Under the pieces are notes generated by a model. It worked only from the letters and a program-made list of their open reading frames with translations, was not told the DNA's origin and searched no databases. Below, one piece after another: positions 7,607-16,124 of a stretch of 22,758 nt of DNA. The translations under genes were made by a program, and so were the position numbers. Each line of letters starts with the position of its first letter. Positions within the stretch are counted from its first letter, which is position 1. This DNA is from Dehalococcoidia bacterium (GTDB lineage Bacteria > Chloroflexota > Dehalococcoidia > SAR202 > UBA11138), in assembly GCA_012270625.1 (NCBI GenBank), contig JAAXHZ010000095.1, positions 1-22,758 on the forward strand. Direction: 5' to 3'.

Positions 7607-8485
7607 GTGGCACTTCACAATTCTAGATTCAATCCGAGACTGGCCCAACGCAAGACGATCGGAGGCATCTTCTACGTCGTCTTTCTGGCAGCGGTCATGG
7701 TTGGCGTGATCGGCCTGGTCGTGCTGCTGGTGCAGACCTTCGTCGAAGGGATACCGTGGCTTGACATCGACTTCCTCACCAACTACATGTCGAGGAAGCC
7801 GGAGCTGGCCGGGGTGAAGGCCGCGATTATGGGCACGCTTATAACAATCGTGTTCACGGCCGTGTTCACCGTGCCAATAGGAGTGGGAGCGGCGATATAT
7901 CTCGAGGAGTACGCTCCCAAGAACCGGCTCACCCAGATCATCGAAATCAACATCTCCAACCTAGCCGGTGTGCCCTCAGTCGTGTATGGGATGCTCGGTT
8001 TGGGCGTATTCGTGCAGCTGATGTCGCTGGGCAAGATCGTCCTGGCAGGTGCGCTCACGCTAACCCTGCTGGTGCTTCCCATCGTGATACTCGCCTCCAG
8101 AGAGGCGATCCGGGCAGTGCCTAACGAGTACCGGCTGGGAGCTTTTGCATTGGGCGCCGACCAGTGGCAGGTCATCAAGGGCGCGGTCTTGCCATCCGCT
8201 CTGCCGGGCATTCTGACCGGGACTATCCTGGCGCTGTCCAGGGCTGTGGGAGAGGCAGCTCCGATTCTGGTTATCAGCGGGCTGGTGTACGTGACGTTCG
8301 TGCCTGGGCCTCTCGACCGATTCACGGTGCTGCCGCTTCAGATATTCACCTGGGTCGGCAGACCACAGGAAGAGTTCAGAGCTCTCGCAGCGGCCGGGAT
8401 CATAGTGCTGCTGATAATTCTGCTATCTATGAACGCTATCGCTGTGCTGTTGCGAAACAAGTACCAGACCAGGTCAGAGGACTAG
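7607..8485 (+). CDS. pstA: Phosphate ABC transporter permease PstA
   Basis: The 292-residue permease starts at GTG 7607. It has a first transmembrane helix near residues 19-43 and further helices in the binding-protein-dependent transport domain (about 75-280). Typical PstA sequences are [18 protein letters not shown] (91-108), [21 protein letters not shown] (115-135), the coupling loop [24 protein letters not shown] (178-201) and [10 protein letters not shown] (211-220). It pairs with PstC to form the phosphate pathway. It lies 35 bp after pstC, separated by the second hairpin element, and 1 bp before pstB, so it belongs to the same operon. Confidence 0.95.
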   Translation: MALHNSRFNPRLAQRKTIGGIFYVVFLAAVMVGVIGLVVLLVQTFVEGIPWLDIDFLTNYMSRKPELAGVKAAIMGTLITIVFTAVFTVPIGVGAAIYLEEYAPKNRLTQIIEINISNLAGVPSVVYGMLGLGVFVQLMSLGKIVLAGALTLTLLVLPIVILASREAIRAVPNEYRLGAFALGADQWQVIKGAVLPSALPGILTGTILALSRAVGEAAPILVISGLVYVTFVPGPLDRFTVLPLQIFTWVGRPQEEFRALAAAGIIVLLIILLSMNAIAVLLRNKYQTRSED

Positions 8486-8486
8486 A

Positions 8487-9260
8487 GTGACACAGACTGC
8501 CCCAATCTTCAAAGTCAACGATCTCAGCCTGTTTTACGACGATTTTCGCGCGCTGAGAGAGATCAGCATGGAGATCAAGCGATACTCGATCACCGCGCTG
8601 ATCGGACCGTCCGGCTGCGGCAAGAGCTCCCTGCTGCGCTGCTTCAACCGTATGAACGACCTAATCCCGGCGGCCAAGATCGACGGACAGATCCTGTTCG
8701 AAGGGTCGAACCTGTACGACGACTCTGTCGATGCGACTGAGATCCGCTCGCGGATTGGCATGGTGTTCCAACGCCCCAATCCGTTTCCGAAGTCGGTCTA
8801 CGACAACGTCGCATTTGGTCTGAAGGTCAACGGCTTCCAGGGCGACATGGACGAGGCAGTCGAGCGGTCCCTGAGACAGGCAGCGCTCTGGGAAGAGGTC
8901 AAGGACCGACTAAGAAGCAGCGCTCTCGAACTGTCGGGCGGACAGCAGCAGCGACTGTGCATAGCCCGCGCGCTCGCGGTAGAGCCTGAAGTGATACTCA
9001 TGGACGAGCCGGCGTCGGCGCTGGACCCGATAGCGACACTCGCTATCGAAGAGCTTGTGCGGGAGCTGAGCGAGCACTACACGATTATAATCGTGACTCA
9101 CAACATGCAGCAGGCCGCCCGGGTGTCGGACGAGACCGCGTTCCTGATGGTCGGAGAAGACAGAGCAGGCTACCTGGTCGAACATGGAGACACCAACCAG
9201 ATCTTCACGACTCCGAAGCACGAGCGCACTGAGGCGTACATAACCGGCCGGTTCAGCTAG
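8487..9260 (+). CDS. pstB: Phosphate ABC transporter ATP-binding protein PstB
   Basis: The 257-residue ATPase has every ABC motif: Walker A GPSGCGKS (40-47), Q-loop Q95 in [18 protein letters not shown] (a PstB hallmark), signature LSGGQQQR (149-156), Walker B VILMDE (169-174, catalytic E174) and switch H205 in VTHNMQQA. It hydrolyses ATP at the inner membrane to drive import through PstCA and is also part of the phosphate-sensing complex with PhoR and PhoU. The GTG start at 8487 is preceded by AGAGG (8476-8480) and follows the pstA stop by 1 bp. Length and motifs are normal for the family. Confidence 0.97.
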   Translation: MTQTAPIFKVNDLSLFYDDFRALREISMEIKRYSITALIGPSGCGKSSLLRCFNRMNDLIPAAKIDGQILFEGSNLYDDSVDATEIRSRIGMVFQRPNPFPKSVYDNVAFGLKVNGFQGDMDEAVERSLRQAALWEEVKDRLRSSALELSGGQQQRLCIARALAVEPEVILMDEPASALDPIATLAIEELVRELSEHYTIIIVTHNMQQAARVSDETAFLMVGEDRAGYLVEHGDTNQIFTTPKHERTEAYITGRFS

Positions 9261-9298
9261 GGCGTCACTCCCCTGTCAGCCCAGTCAAGGAGTCCATC

Positions 9299-9973
9299 AT
9301 GCAGCGAACGCCACGATCTGAATTCGACAGAGACCTGAGATCTCTTCAAGATGAGCTGCTTGCGCTCGGCGGCATGGTCGAGAAGGCCATAGCCAAGTCG
9401 CTGGACGCGCTCAAGAACCGCGACCGTGAGCTTGCGGCCAAAGTCATCGAAGAAGACGACATTATCGACCGGATGCGCTTCGCGCTCGAAGAGAAGTGCA
9501 TCGATCTGATCGCCACCCAGCAGCCTTTGGCGGGAGACCTGCGCATATTGGTCACCGTGCTCCATGTCTCGGTAGAGCTGGAGCGAATGGGCGACTATGC
9601 GGAGGGCATAGCGAAGATCAGCCTGCTCATGGGTGACGAGCCTCCGCTCAAGCCTCTGATAGACATCCCCCGAATGGCAGACCGGTCGATGGATATGCTC
9701 CGTCGCAGCCTAGATGCCTTCGTCGATCGTGACACCGAAGCGAGTCACCAGATCTGCGAAGACGACGATGAAGTGGACGCGCTCTACGAGCAGGTGTACC
9801 GCGAGCTTCTGACCTACATGCTCTCCGATCCGGGCGCAATCAGGAGGGCGACGTATCTGCTATGGGTTGCCCACGATCTCGAGCGGATCGCCGATCGTAC
9901 GACCAACATCGCGGAGAGGGTCATCTTTCTCGTAACCGGTCAACTGGTTCAAACGGGTGTGTCCACCTACTAG
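9299..9973 (+). CDS. phoU: Phosphate signalling regulator PhoU
   Basis: The 224-residue, mostly helical protein has the two-repeat three-helix-bundle architecture of PhoU. The metal-binding E/DxxxD motifs are visible as ELERMGDYAEGI in the first repeat (about 93-104) and DLERIADRTTNIAERV in the second. The opening RSEFDRDLRSLQDELLALGGMVEKAI is typical. PhoU represses the kinase and limits phosphate uptake when phosphate is plentiful. AAGGAG at 9287-9292 supports ATG 9299. It is the last gene of the pst operon, 38 bp after pstB. The next gene is a catabolic CoA-transferase, so the operon probably ends here, although I see no terminator in the 51-bp gap. Confidence 0.95.
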   Translation: MQRTPRSEFDRDLRSLQDELLALGGMVEKAIAKSLDALKNRDRELAAKVIEEDDIIDRMRFALEEKCIDLIATQQPLAGDLRILVTVLHVSVELERMGDYAEGIAKISLLMGDEPPLKPLIDIPRMADRSMDMLRRSLDAFVDRDTEASHQICEDDDEVDALYEQVYRELLTYMLSDPGAIRRATYLLWVAHDLERIADRTTNIAERVIFLVTGQLVQTGVSTY

Positions 9974-10024
9974 AGCTTAGTCGGTTACCAGCATCGCTCG
10001 ACTCAATTCGGGCAGACCGGTACT

Positions 10025-11302
10025 ATGTTCGGTGCATCTCCGATGAGTACCAAAACGCCACAGGCGCTCGACGGCGTCAGAATCCTCGACTTTTCCCGCA
10101 TCTGGGCGGGACCGCACTGTACAAAGCTGCTGGCGGACATGGGGGCTGAAGTCATCAAGGTCGAGTCTGCGCGCAACTGGGACCCCCACCGGATGATCGT
10201 CGGATCCGGGAACCTGCCTGACGGCGAGCAGGGAGACGATCCGTGGAACAGGTCGGGTTGGTTCAATACGCTGCACATGTCCAAGTACGGGATCACCTGT
10301 GAGATTCGACATCCCGCCGGGAAGGCCGTGCTGGAGGAGCTGGTGTCAGTCAGTGACGTCGTTGTCGAGAACTTCAGGGCCGGGCTGATGGCGCGCAGGG
10401 GATTCGATTACGATACTCTGCGGACTCTGAGGCCCGACATTATCGTGCTGTCGATGCCTGCGTTCGGGAATACCGGTCCCTGGAAAGACTTTATTCAGTA
10501 CGGAATCGGTCAGGAGCAGCTCGGCGGAGTCTCGTCGATGAACGGGTACTTGGACGAAGACGCGCCGGTCAAGTCGGGAGTGAATTTCGGAGATCCCATC
10601 AGCGGGGCACATGCAGCAGGCGCGGTGCTGTCGGCCCTGTATCGTCGGCGGCGCACGGGCAAGGGGGCATTCATAGACGCCTCCCAGCTAGAGTCTTCGA
10701 TCTCAGTTGTAGGAGAGCACATCATCGGCTACCAGATGGACGGACAACCGCCCAGGAACCGCGGTAATCGCCACCCAGCCATGGCGCCGCATGGGGTTTA
10801 CCCGTGTCGAGGGGACGACAGATGGATCACCATCGCGGTCGCCACAGACGATGAGTGGGGTCGCCTGTGCAGGGTGATGGACAGACCGAATCTGGCCAAC
10901 GATGAACGATTCTCGGACATTCTATCCCGCATTAGAAACCAAGACGTCCTGGACGAGATCATCTCGTCATGGACCAACACACACGATGCCCATGAACTCA
11001 CTGAGAAGCTTCAGCGGGCAGGCATAGCCGCTGCTGCGGTGATGACTGGCGAGGACATTTTCAACAACCCTCACTACCAGGAGCGTGGACTGCTGGAGCT
11101 GGTGGACCACCCTTCTGCCGGAATGTACTTCCTGCCGGGGATCGCATGGAAGATGTCGGCCACGCCAGGGGCGGTCAGATGGCCCGCGCCGCGTCTTGGG
11201 GAACACAATGAGTTCGTGTTCGGGGAGTTGCTCGGCATGGATGATTCGGAGATCGCGCGGCTGGACGAAGAGGGGGTGACGGGAACAGAGCCGGTGAGAT
11301 GA
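10025..11302 (+). CDS. Family III CoA-transferase-like protein, altered active site
   Basis: The 425-residue product belongs to the CaiB/BaiF family. It shows LDGVRILDFSRIWAGPHCTKLLADMGAEVIKVE (near 15-47), DVVVENFRAGLMARRGFDYD, LSMPAFGNTGPW and RTGKGAFIDASQLES, and it ends with PAPRLGEHNEFV. Register with the GG of the catalytic loop (IQYGIGQEQLGG, 157-168) puts glycine G160 where the family has its catalytic aspartate; E164 is nearby. The protein may act as a lyase, a racemase-like enzyme or a transferase with a shifted carboxylate. ATG 10043 (MSTKTPQ) is an equally plausible start, since neither site has a good ribosome-binding sequence. It converges with the sulfatase remnant. It resembles the gene at 998 only at family level. 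Confidence 0.88.
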   Translation: MFGASPMSTKTPQALDGVRILDFSRIWAGPHCTKLLADMGAEVIKVESARNWDPHRMIVGSGNLPDGEQGDDPWNRSGWFNTLHMSKYGITCEIRHPAGKAVLEELVSVSDVVVENFRAGLMARRGFDYDTLRTLRPDIIVLSMPAFGNTGPWKDFIQYGIGQEQLGGVSSMNGYLDEDAPVKSGVNFGDPISGAHAAGAVLSALYRRRRTGKGAFIDASQLESSISVVGEHIIGYQMDGQPPRNRGNRHPAMAPHGVYPCRGDDRWITIAVATDDEWGRLCRVMDRPNLANDERFSDILSRIRNQDVLDEIISSWTNTHDAHELTEKLQRAGIAAAAVMTGEDIFNNPHYQERGLLELVDHPSAGMYFLPGIAWKMSATPGAVRWPAPRLGEHNEFVFGELLGMDDSEIARLDEEGVTGTEPVR

Positions 11303-11328
11303 TTTTCGATCTCGGAGGGCTGTGCCTG

Positions 11329-11901
11329 CTAATCCAGAACGGTTAGAGAGAAGACAGATAGCGGGGAGGAGGGGAGGAACGATGCCATCTGGTGTTCTTC
11401 CGGCATATCGTAGTGGGCGTCAGAGCTGAACACGCCTACGCCGTCTCGCACTCTATCCGGTCGGTATCCATGCTCCACCAGGTACTTGTTGTAGTCGGAC
11501 ACCAGGTACCGCTGCTCAGGCTTGGTGTAGCGATGGCTGTCCTCGGCTGATACCCAGACGTCGAACCCATGCTGCGGCACCAAGTCGTTGCCGAGGTGCC
11601 ACTTGCCCATGTAGCCCTTGTAGTAGTCGTCTGACAGCATCTCCGAGATCACCGGCACGTTCTCGTCCAGATGGATCTGATTGACGATGGGGCCGGCCGC
11701 GTGTGGATACAGCCCTGTCATGATCGTCGCGCGAGCCGGCGTGCAGACCGGCTGGGCAACGTAGGCATTTTCGAATACGAAGCTCTCGTTTGCCAGAGCA
11801 TTCAAGTTTGGTACATTCATCCAGTCGGCGCCGTAGCAGGCCAGAGTGTCCTGTCGCTGCTGGTCGCTCATGATAAAGACGATGTTCGGGTTGTCGGGCA
11901 T
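11329..11901 (-). pseudogene. Truncated type I sulfatase (N-terminal fragment)
   Basis: From ATG 11901 the frame encodes 190 residues, against roughly 450-550 for complete sulfatases. The first part is well preserved. NIVFIMSDQQRQDTLACYG carries the metal-binding Asp, and VCTPARATIMTGLYPH contains the CxPxR motif whose cysteine becomes formylglycine. YKGYMGKWHLG is also present. After about residue 175 (MPEEHQMASFL) similarity stops and a short unrelated tail ends the frame. The oppositely oriented CoA-transferase occupies the place of the missing two thirds, so this is a deletion, not a frameshift. AGGGAG nine bases before ATG 11901 supports the start; ATG 11910 is less well spaced. The product is probably inactive. 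Confidence 0.85.
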
Positions 11902-11936
11902 CTGGCACATCTCCCTACTTCGGAGATCTATAGAAC

Positions 11937-12629
11937 CTACTCCCTGGGCAGCTGGCCTCGGAGGAAAACCTTGAGGAGCGCCTCGTTGGCGGCGCTGGTC
12001 AGCCTGCGGTTGATCTGTCCATCCTTGCCGATGAAGAATGTCGTTGGCAGCGATCGGACCTCGTAGGCCCGGACGATCTCGTTGGTCTGGTCCAAGCCTA
12101 TTGGATACGTGACCCCTGTCTCCTCCGCGAATCCCTGCGCGTCCTCGAGTGTGTCCGACATCGCTACCCCCACGAATACCACGTCTCTGTCGCGATACTC
12201 GTTCCACATGGTCTCAAAAAACGGCATCTCCCACCTGCATGGCGGACACCATGACGCCCAGAAGTTCAAGACAACCACTTTGCCGTCTAGGTCGGACAGA
12301 CGGAGTGTCTCGCCATCGAACGTTTCGATCTGGAAGTCCGGCGCAGCCCTGGACTCGGTTTGCGCTCTGCTCTTGATGATCCTGGGCGTCGGAGCCGGGG
12401 TGGCAGTCACGGTGGGCGGGGGTTGAATCGTAGGCTCAGGCGTGGGAGACGGCGGCACCGGAGTCGGTTCAGGAGTAACCGTCGGTGGCTCGGGTACAGC
12501 GGTCGGCGTGGACCCAGACAGGTCCGCAACACCAGATTGGGCGCACGCGACAGTCAGGCAGATTACCAAGAGTGCGCCGATAGCAAAAGGCGTATGCTTG
12601 AACTGCTTTGCTGCGAGACTGACTGACAT
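11937..12629 (-). CDS. TlpA-like lipoprotein thioredoxin
   Basis: This 230-residue protein starts with a lipoprotein signal ending in TVAC (C29). A long Pro/Thr/Glu linker (about 40-83) and a thioredoxin-fold domain (about 95-228) follow. The active site is WASWCPPC (C128, C131), with the cis-proline in SLPTTFF (P195). APDFQIETFDGETLRLSDLDGKVVVLNFW is typical of TlpA/ResA proteins. These reduce disulfides outside the membrane, often in cytochrome c maturation. The Pro/Thr linker is common in Chloroflexota surface proteins. The sulfatase remnant follows 35 bp downstream on the same strand. A TATAAT box lies only 6 bp before the ATG, which suggests a leaderless transcript. Confidence 0.92.
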   Translation of the reverse strand: MSVSLAAKQFKHTPFAIGALLVICLTVACAQSGVADLSGSTPTAVPEPPTVTPEPTPVPPSPTPEPTIQPPPTVTATPAPTPRIIKSRAQTESRAAPDFQIETFDGETLRLSDLDGKVVVLNFWASWCPPCRWEMPFFETMWNEYRDRDVVFVGVAMSDTLEDAQGFAEETGVTYPIGLDQTNEIVRAYEVRSLPTTFFIGKDGQINRRLTSAANEALLKVFLRGQLPRE

Positions 12630-12635
12630 GTGCGG

Positions 12636-12641
12636 ATTATA
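12636..12641 (-). promoter_or_regulatory. -10 box for the TlpA-like gene
   Basis: The minus strand reads TATAAT, a perfect -10 hexamer, followed by CCGCAC and then the ATG. Initiation at normal distance would fall on or next to the start codon. No good -35 hexamer is visible: GGTCAA sits at 17-bp spacing. Confidence 0.5.
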
Positions 12642-12658
12642 GCGGAAACGAGGACACC

Positions 12659-12688
12659 TTGACCCCTCAAGCGGGCCGTCGCTATTAT
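12659..12688 (+). promoter_or_regulatory. Sigma70-type promoter for the six-gene cluster
   Basis: TTGACC (12659-12664) and TATTAT (12683-12688) are separated by 18 bp, a good match to a housekeeping promoter. Transcription would begin near 12695 and run into the transglutaminase-like gene. It lies back to back with the -10 box of the TlpA-like gene. If used, it excludes TTG 12659 as that gene's start. Confidence 0.5.
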
Positions 12689-12727
12689 CCGCGCAGTTGC
12701 CAGACCCGTAGAACTAGACATCTCAGC

Positions 12728-14134
12728 GTGCACTCAGACGCCCGCGACATCCGCACAACTCTTCTCAGATGGAACGACTATCTGACCGGCAGGACGTGCA
12801 CGCTAAGAATCGCCGATTCGGACGTTGCATCTCCACTCAGCCAGCTGACGGCGAAGTACCTGACCGGCGCTGATCCCGCCCTTCTGATCGAGGATGGCGC
12901 GATCTTGCATGAGTCAGCAGCAGCTCTTTCGGATATTCAGGATACAGCCCACGCGATCACTGACGAAGGCGATCTGACCGCTCTTGTGCCGGGAACAGTG
13001 TTTAGGTCCGGCGTGCGTGAGCTGTCGCATCGGGACGTGCCACCATCCACAATTGCAATGATTCGGGACACCGAGGTGGACCTGATCGAGTTGGTGATAG
13101 ACCGCAGCGAGACGGGTTACTCGCGCAACTGGCCCGGGTTCAGCAGACGACGTTGGAAGCGGTCAGCATCTGGTTTCCAGTCGTTTGTCGAGACGTCGGT
13201 CCAGCGATTGGGAGAGACCGACGGCGACGAAGTCCTCGCACTGGATAGCCACGATTCTCGGATCGAATTCCTGAAGAGGATAGGCAAGGCAATCTGGGAT
13301 AGTCCGTTTGAAAACTACTCGCGCTTTACGGGACACCGGCTCCGCTACAAGACGGGTGACGAGGCGCTGGCGAGCATCATCGAAGGACGCGGGGCAATCT
13401 GTTCCGAGAAGGTGCAGGCCCTGAAGTTCGTGGCCGACCAGTACGGATTCCAGTCCGAATACGTACTCGCTGGACCGGATGCCCGAGGCCCCATCCCGCT
13501 GGACCGGCTCAGGCACATCCTGGATACCTTCGACTTCCGAGGCGCGGGACCGTCCATGCGTTACTGGCAGCACATGGCGCTGGAATTTGTGATCGATGGC
13601 GAGAGCGTGCTAGTTGACGCGACGAATGGGAACATACCATTCATGTTCATCCGCGGCCCCGAAGCAGATGACACTCTGAACGCAGATCGACCGCGGCCTG
13701 TTTCGGTAAGGATGGGGACATACCCGGAGGAGTTCTACTACCATCGAGCGCCGGAGGAGCTGGCGCTCGACCTCTGCTACGCAATGGAGAGCTTCATACC
13801 TGAAATAGACCTCGTCCAGGTCTTCGACAATGAGTTGGGTCTGGCCATAACCCCGGAATTTCTGGTGGCTCCCCTGCCCTATAAGTCAGACACAGACTAT
13901 GACGCTATGACGGGTCTGTATCAACGGTTGACAGAGCCGCGCGGACTCTCATTCGACGCTGACCCAGAGTGGTGTCTCGATGGGCCGGTGAGCTCGCAGT
14001 TTGTGGAGGTCGAACCTGTCGCGGCCAAGCTGGTGCTGGACTCGTATGACCACCTGATCTACAGGTTCAACCAGTTCGAGGACGACTGGCATGAGATGGG
14101 TCTCGCAGTCGTCCGGCTGGTCTCAGACCGATGA
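12728..14134 (+). CDS. Transglutaminase-like cysteine protein, first gene of the cluster
   Basis: From GTG 12728 the frame encodes 468 residues. The C-terminal half has the cysteine-histidine-aspartate layout of the transglutaminase-like fold. C225 is in GRGAICSEKVQALKFVADQYG, H282 in RYWQHMALEF and D297 in VLVDATNGN. Such proteins can cleave or form amide bonds, or use the cysteine otherwise. I do not recognise the N-terminal half (1-190). The frame also stays open from TTG 12659, with GAGGA upstream, but that would overlap the predicted -35 box and add a poorly conserved-looking basic stretch. The stop overlaps the next start in ATGA, so translation is coupled. The substrate cannot be inferred. 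Confidence 0.72.
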   Translation: MHSDARDIRTTLLRWNDYLTGRTCTLRIADSDVASPLSQLTAKYLTGADPALLIEDGAILHESAAALSDIQDTAHAITDEGDLTALVPGTVFRSGVRELSHRDVPPSTIAMIRDTEVDLIELVIDRSETGYSRNWPGFSRRRWKRSASGFQSFVETSVQRLGETDGDEVLALDSHDSRIEFLKRIGKAIWDSPFENYSRFTGHRLRYKTGDEALASIIEGRGAICSEKVQALKFVADQYGFQSEYVLAGPDARGPIPLDRLRHILDTFDFRGAGPSMRYWQHMALEFVIDGESVLVDATNGNIPFMFIRGPEADDTLNADRPRPVSVRMGTYPEEFYYHRAPEELALDLCYAMESFIPEIDLVQVFDNELGLAITPEFLVAPLPYKSDTDYDAMTGLYQRLTEPRGLSFDADPEWCLDGPVSSQFVEVEPVAAKLVLDSYDHLIYRFNQFEDDWHEMGLAVVRLVSDR

Positions 14135-14916
14135 TTGCACATGTCCGGCCCTCAGACTACACAGCTCTTCTGATGGACGCGGTGGCCAGCGCGCGCCGGT
14201 CCAGTTTCTGGAGGCAGAAGCTGGGAGAGCAGTCCGTAAGCTCGCAGGCAGACTTTGACAGACTTCCCTTCACTCCAATCCGGGAATACCGCAGGCAGAG
14301 TTTCGCGTCAGTGGTTGCTGATCCCGATGCCATAGAGTGGATTCCTGGCTCCTTGCTGGGGCAGTCGCCCGATCGTGTTCCAATTGCCGAAGGTCCGACA
14401 GAGGCGAAAGTGAGAGTCGATCTAATGGCCGACGCCATCAGGCCGTCGCTGCCCGAAGAGACCAATGGCTCCAGCGCACTGGTGATAACTACGTCCGGGC
14501 GCCGACACTTTGGGGCTGAGATGTGCGCAGCGTTAGTGCGGATGGGCGTCCAGGGACATCTGATAACCGATGAGGCAACCGACAGGATCGACGCTCTGGT
14601 CAGAACTTTCGAGCCGGACGTAGTGGTGGCGCTCTCACAGGTAATCGATCTGAGAGATCTCCCAGATTCGGTCACCGGTGCTGTCACTGTGGGTCGTGGA
14701 CTTCTCATCGAGGAGATACGCCACGTTGATCTGCTCGTTCAGAACGAGCTGGGGGTCTTGGGAGCCTCATTTGGGTCCGGCGGCTATGCAATGAACCACC
14801 ACAGGTTTCACTTTGAGGAGTCACCGCTGGGAACGTTGGCGGTGACTCCATACTTCAGCCGAGTCCAGCCGCTCATCCGACTGGACACTGGGATGTCTGC
14901 GTCTGTGTTACATTGA
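14131..14916 (+). CDS. Reduced PaaK/LuxE-like adenylate-forming protein, probably inactive
   Basis: The 261-residue protein follows the plan of the large domain of PaaK/LuxE-type adenylating enzymes. SFWRQKLG and FDRLPFTPIREYR (42-54) match their entry region. SSALVITTSGRRHFGAEMCAALVRMGVQG-like sequence begins at 114, and PLIRLDTGMS (247-256) corresponds to the RYRTGD motif. It ends right there, without the C-terminal subdomain. The phosphate-binding loop SSGTSGxxK appears degenerate as AEGPTEAK (86-93). It overlaps the previous gene by 4 bp, and the next starts 4 bp after it. An intact relative lies at 17380, so this could be a regulatory or carrier-like partner subunit. The family link is by motif reading only. 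Confidence 0.55.
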   Translation: MIAHVRPSDYTALLMDAVASARRSSFWRQKLGEQSVSSQADFDRLPFTPIREYRRQSFASVVADPDAIEWIPGSLLGQSPDRVPIAEGPTEAKVRVDLMADAIRPSLPEETNGSSALVITTSGRRHFGAEMCAALVRMGVQGHLITDEATDRIDALVRTFEPDVVVALSQVIDLRDLPDSVTGAVTVGRGLLIEEIRHVDLLVQNELGVLGASFGSGGYAMNHHRFHFEESPLGTLAVTPYFSRVQPLIRLDTGMSASVLH

Positions 14917-14920
14917 TGCC

Positions 14921-16102
14921 ATGGACAACTCAGACGATGCAAAAGCCGCGCTGAGCGTACCGGAAACTCCGGCATACGTGTACTCTGAGTCCATTTTGCG
15001 CAGGACTGCGTCGGACGCTCTTTCTCTCGCATTGCAGGCAGGATGCAAGCTGCTCTACACGCTGAAGCCATGCGGACTGACCGGAGTTCTTGAGACCCTC
15101 ACCCCCTACGTCCACGGGTTCTCGGCCAGCTCAGTATTCGAGACGAGACTAGCTCGTGAGGTCGCGCTGGCGGGTCAGTCTCTACACTGCTACTCACCGG
15201 CGTTCTCTGTCGAGGACATGTATGACGTGCTGTCGAGCGTTGACTACCTCTCGCTCAACTCAATGACCCAACTGGAAATGGCGGCGGCGCTGGGGGTCGG
15301 AACCGATGCCTCTATCGGGTTGAGAGTGAATCCGGAGATGGGCTTTGCGGCTGACTCTCGCTACGACCCCTGTCGTCCTCATTCCAAGCTGGGTGTGCCC
15401 AAGTCGGACTTCCAAAGGCTGCTGAGCGCGTCACAGGTCAGATCCCGACTCGAGGGGGTGCACGTACACAACAACTGCGAGTCCGAAGACCTGGCTCAAC
15501 TTGCAATGACAGCCGAGTCAATCGAGGGCACACTGGGAATACTAGACGATCCGACCTGGGTAAACCTCGGGGGCGGCTACTACCTGGGAGCTGATATCGA
15601 TCCCGAGCCTCTGGCTCAGGTCGTTCGGAAGCTTGCCTCGGAGTTTGGGGTCACGGTTTTCATAGAGCCTGGAACCGCGCTGGTCCAACAGTCAGGAATG
15701 CTCGTATCAGAAGTGCTCGATGTCTTCGAGAGCGGCGGCAAGCGCATCGCAGTGCTTGACGCATCGACAAGCCACATGCCGGAGGTGTTCGAGTACGATT
15801 TCGCGCCATCGGTGTCAGGCCCGAGCACAGGCGGAGACAGCGCGACGATTCTTGCTGGAAAGTCGTGTCTCGCGGGGGACGTGTTCGGCGAGCACTACTT
15901 TATGGATCCGCTAAGAGTCGGCGACCGAGTAGCGATCATGGACGCGGGATCGTACAGCCAGTCGCGCGCGGCACCCTTCAACGGCATACCCATACCCTCC
16001 AGCTATCTGTTGAGAGAGGACGGCAGACTCGAGCGGATGACGACCCACGGATACAGGGATTTCGCGGAGCGAAACGGGATGATCGCAGTTGCTTCTGCTT
16101 GA
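14921..16102 (+). CDS. NspC-like fold type III PLP-dependent decarboxylase
   Basis: The 393-residue enzyme resembles carboxynorspermidine/carboxyspermidine decarboxylase and, more distantly, diaminopimelate decarboxylase. PLP should bind K49 in LLYTLKPCG. Other motifs are the barrel sequences HSKLG (154-158), VHVHNN (180-185), NLGGGYY (215-221) and IEPGTAL (248-254). The second-domain motifs are AGKSCLAGDVFGEHYF (312-327) and MDAGSYSQSRAAPFNGI (340-356). The C316 and D320 pair and the FNGI element are characteristic of NspC. It should decarboxylate a D- or L-configured amino-acid-type substrate to an amine. No carboxynorspermidine dehydrogenase or other polyamine gene is nearby, so the substrate is probably different. 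It lies within a tightly packed operon. Confidence 0.85.
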   Translation: MDNSDDAKAALSVPETPAYVYSESILRRTASDALSLALQAGCKLLYTLKPCGLTGVLETLTPYVHGFSASSVFETRLAREVALAGQSLHCYSPAFSVEDMYDVLSSVDYLSLNSMTQLEMAAALGVGTDASIGLRVNPEMGFAADSRYDPCRPHSKLGVPKSDFQRLLSASQVRSRLEGVHVHNNCESEDLAQLAMTAESIEGTLGILDDPTWVNLGGGYYLGADIDPEPLAQVVRKLASEFGVTVFIEPGTALVQQSGMLVSEVLDVFESGGKRIAVLDASTSHMPEVFEYDFAPSVSGPSTGGDSATILAGKSCLAGDVFGEHYFMDPLRVGDRVAIMDAGSYSQSRAAPFNGIPIPSSYLLREDGRLERMTTHGYRDFAERNGMIAVASA

Positions 16103-16124
16103 ACGCTCCACGAACATCACGCCC

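Noticed and set aside
11911..12207. Extension of the sulfatase frame into the TlpA-like gene
   Set aside because: It is out-of-frame translation of the thioredoxin domain; the sulfatase begins at ATG 11901 with its own AGGGAG.
12360..12626. Arg/Gly-rich plus-strand frames opposite the TlpA-like linker
   Set aside because: They are the antisense reading of the Pro/Thr linker codons, not genes.
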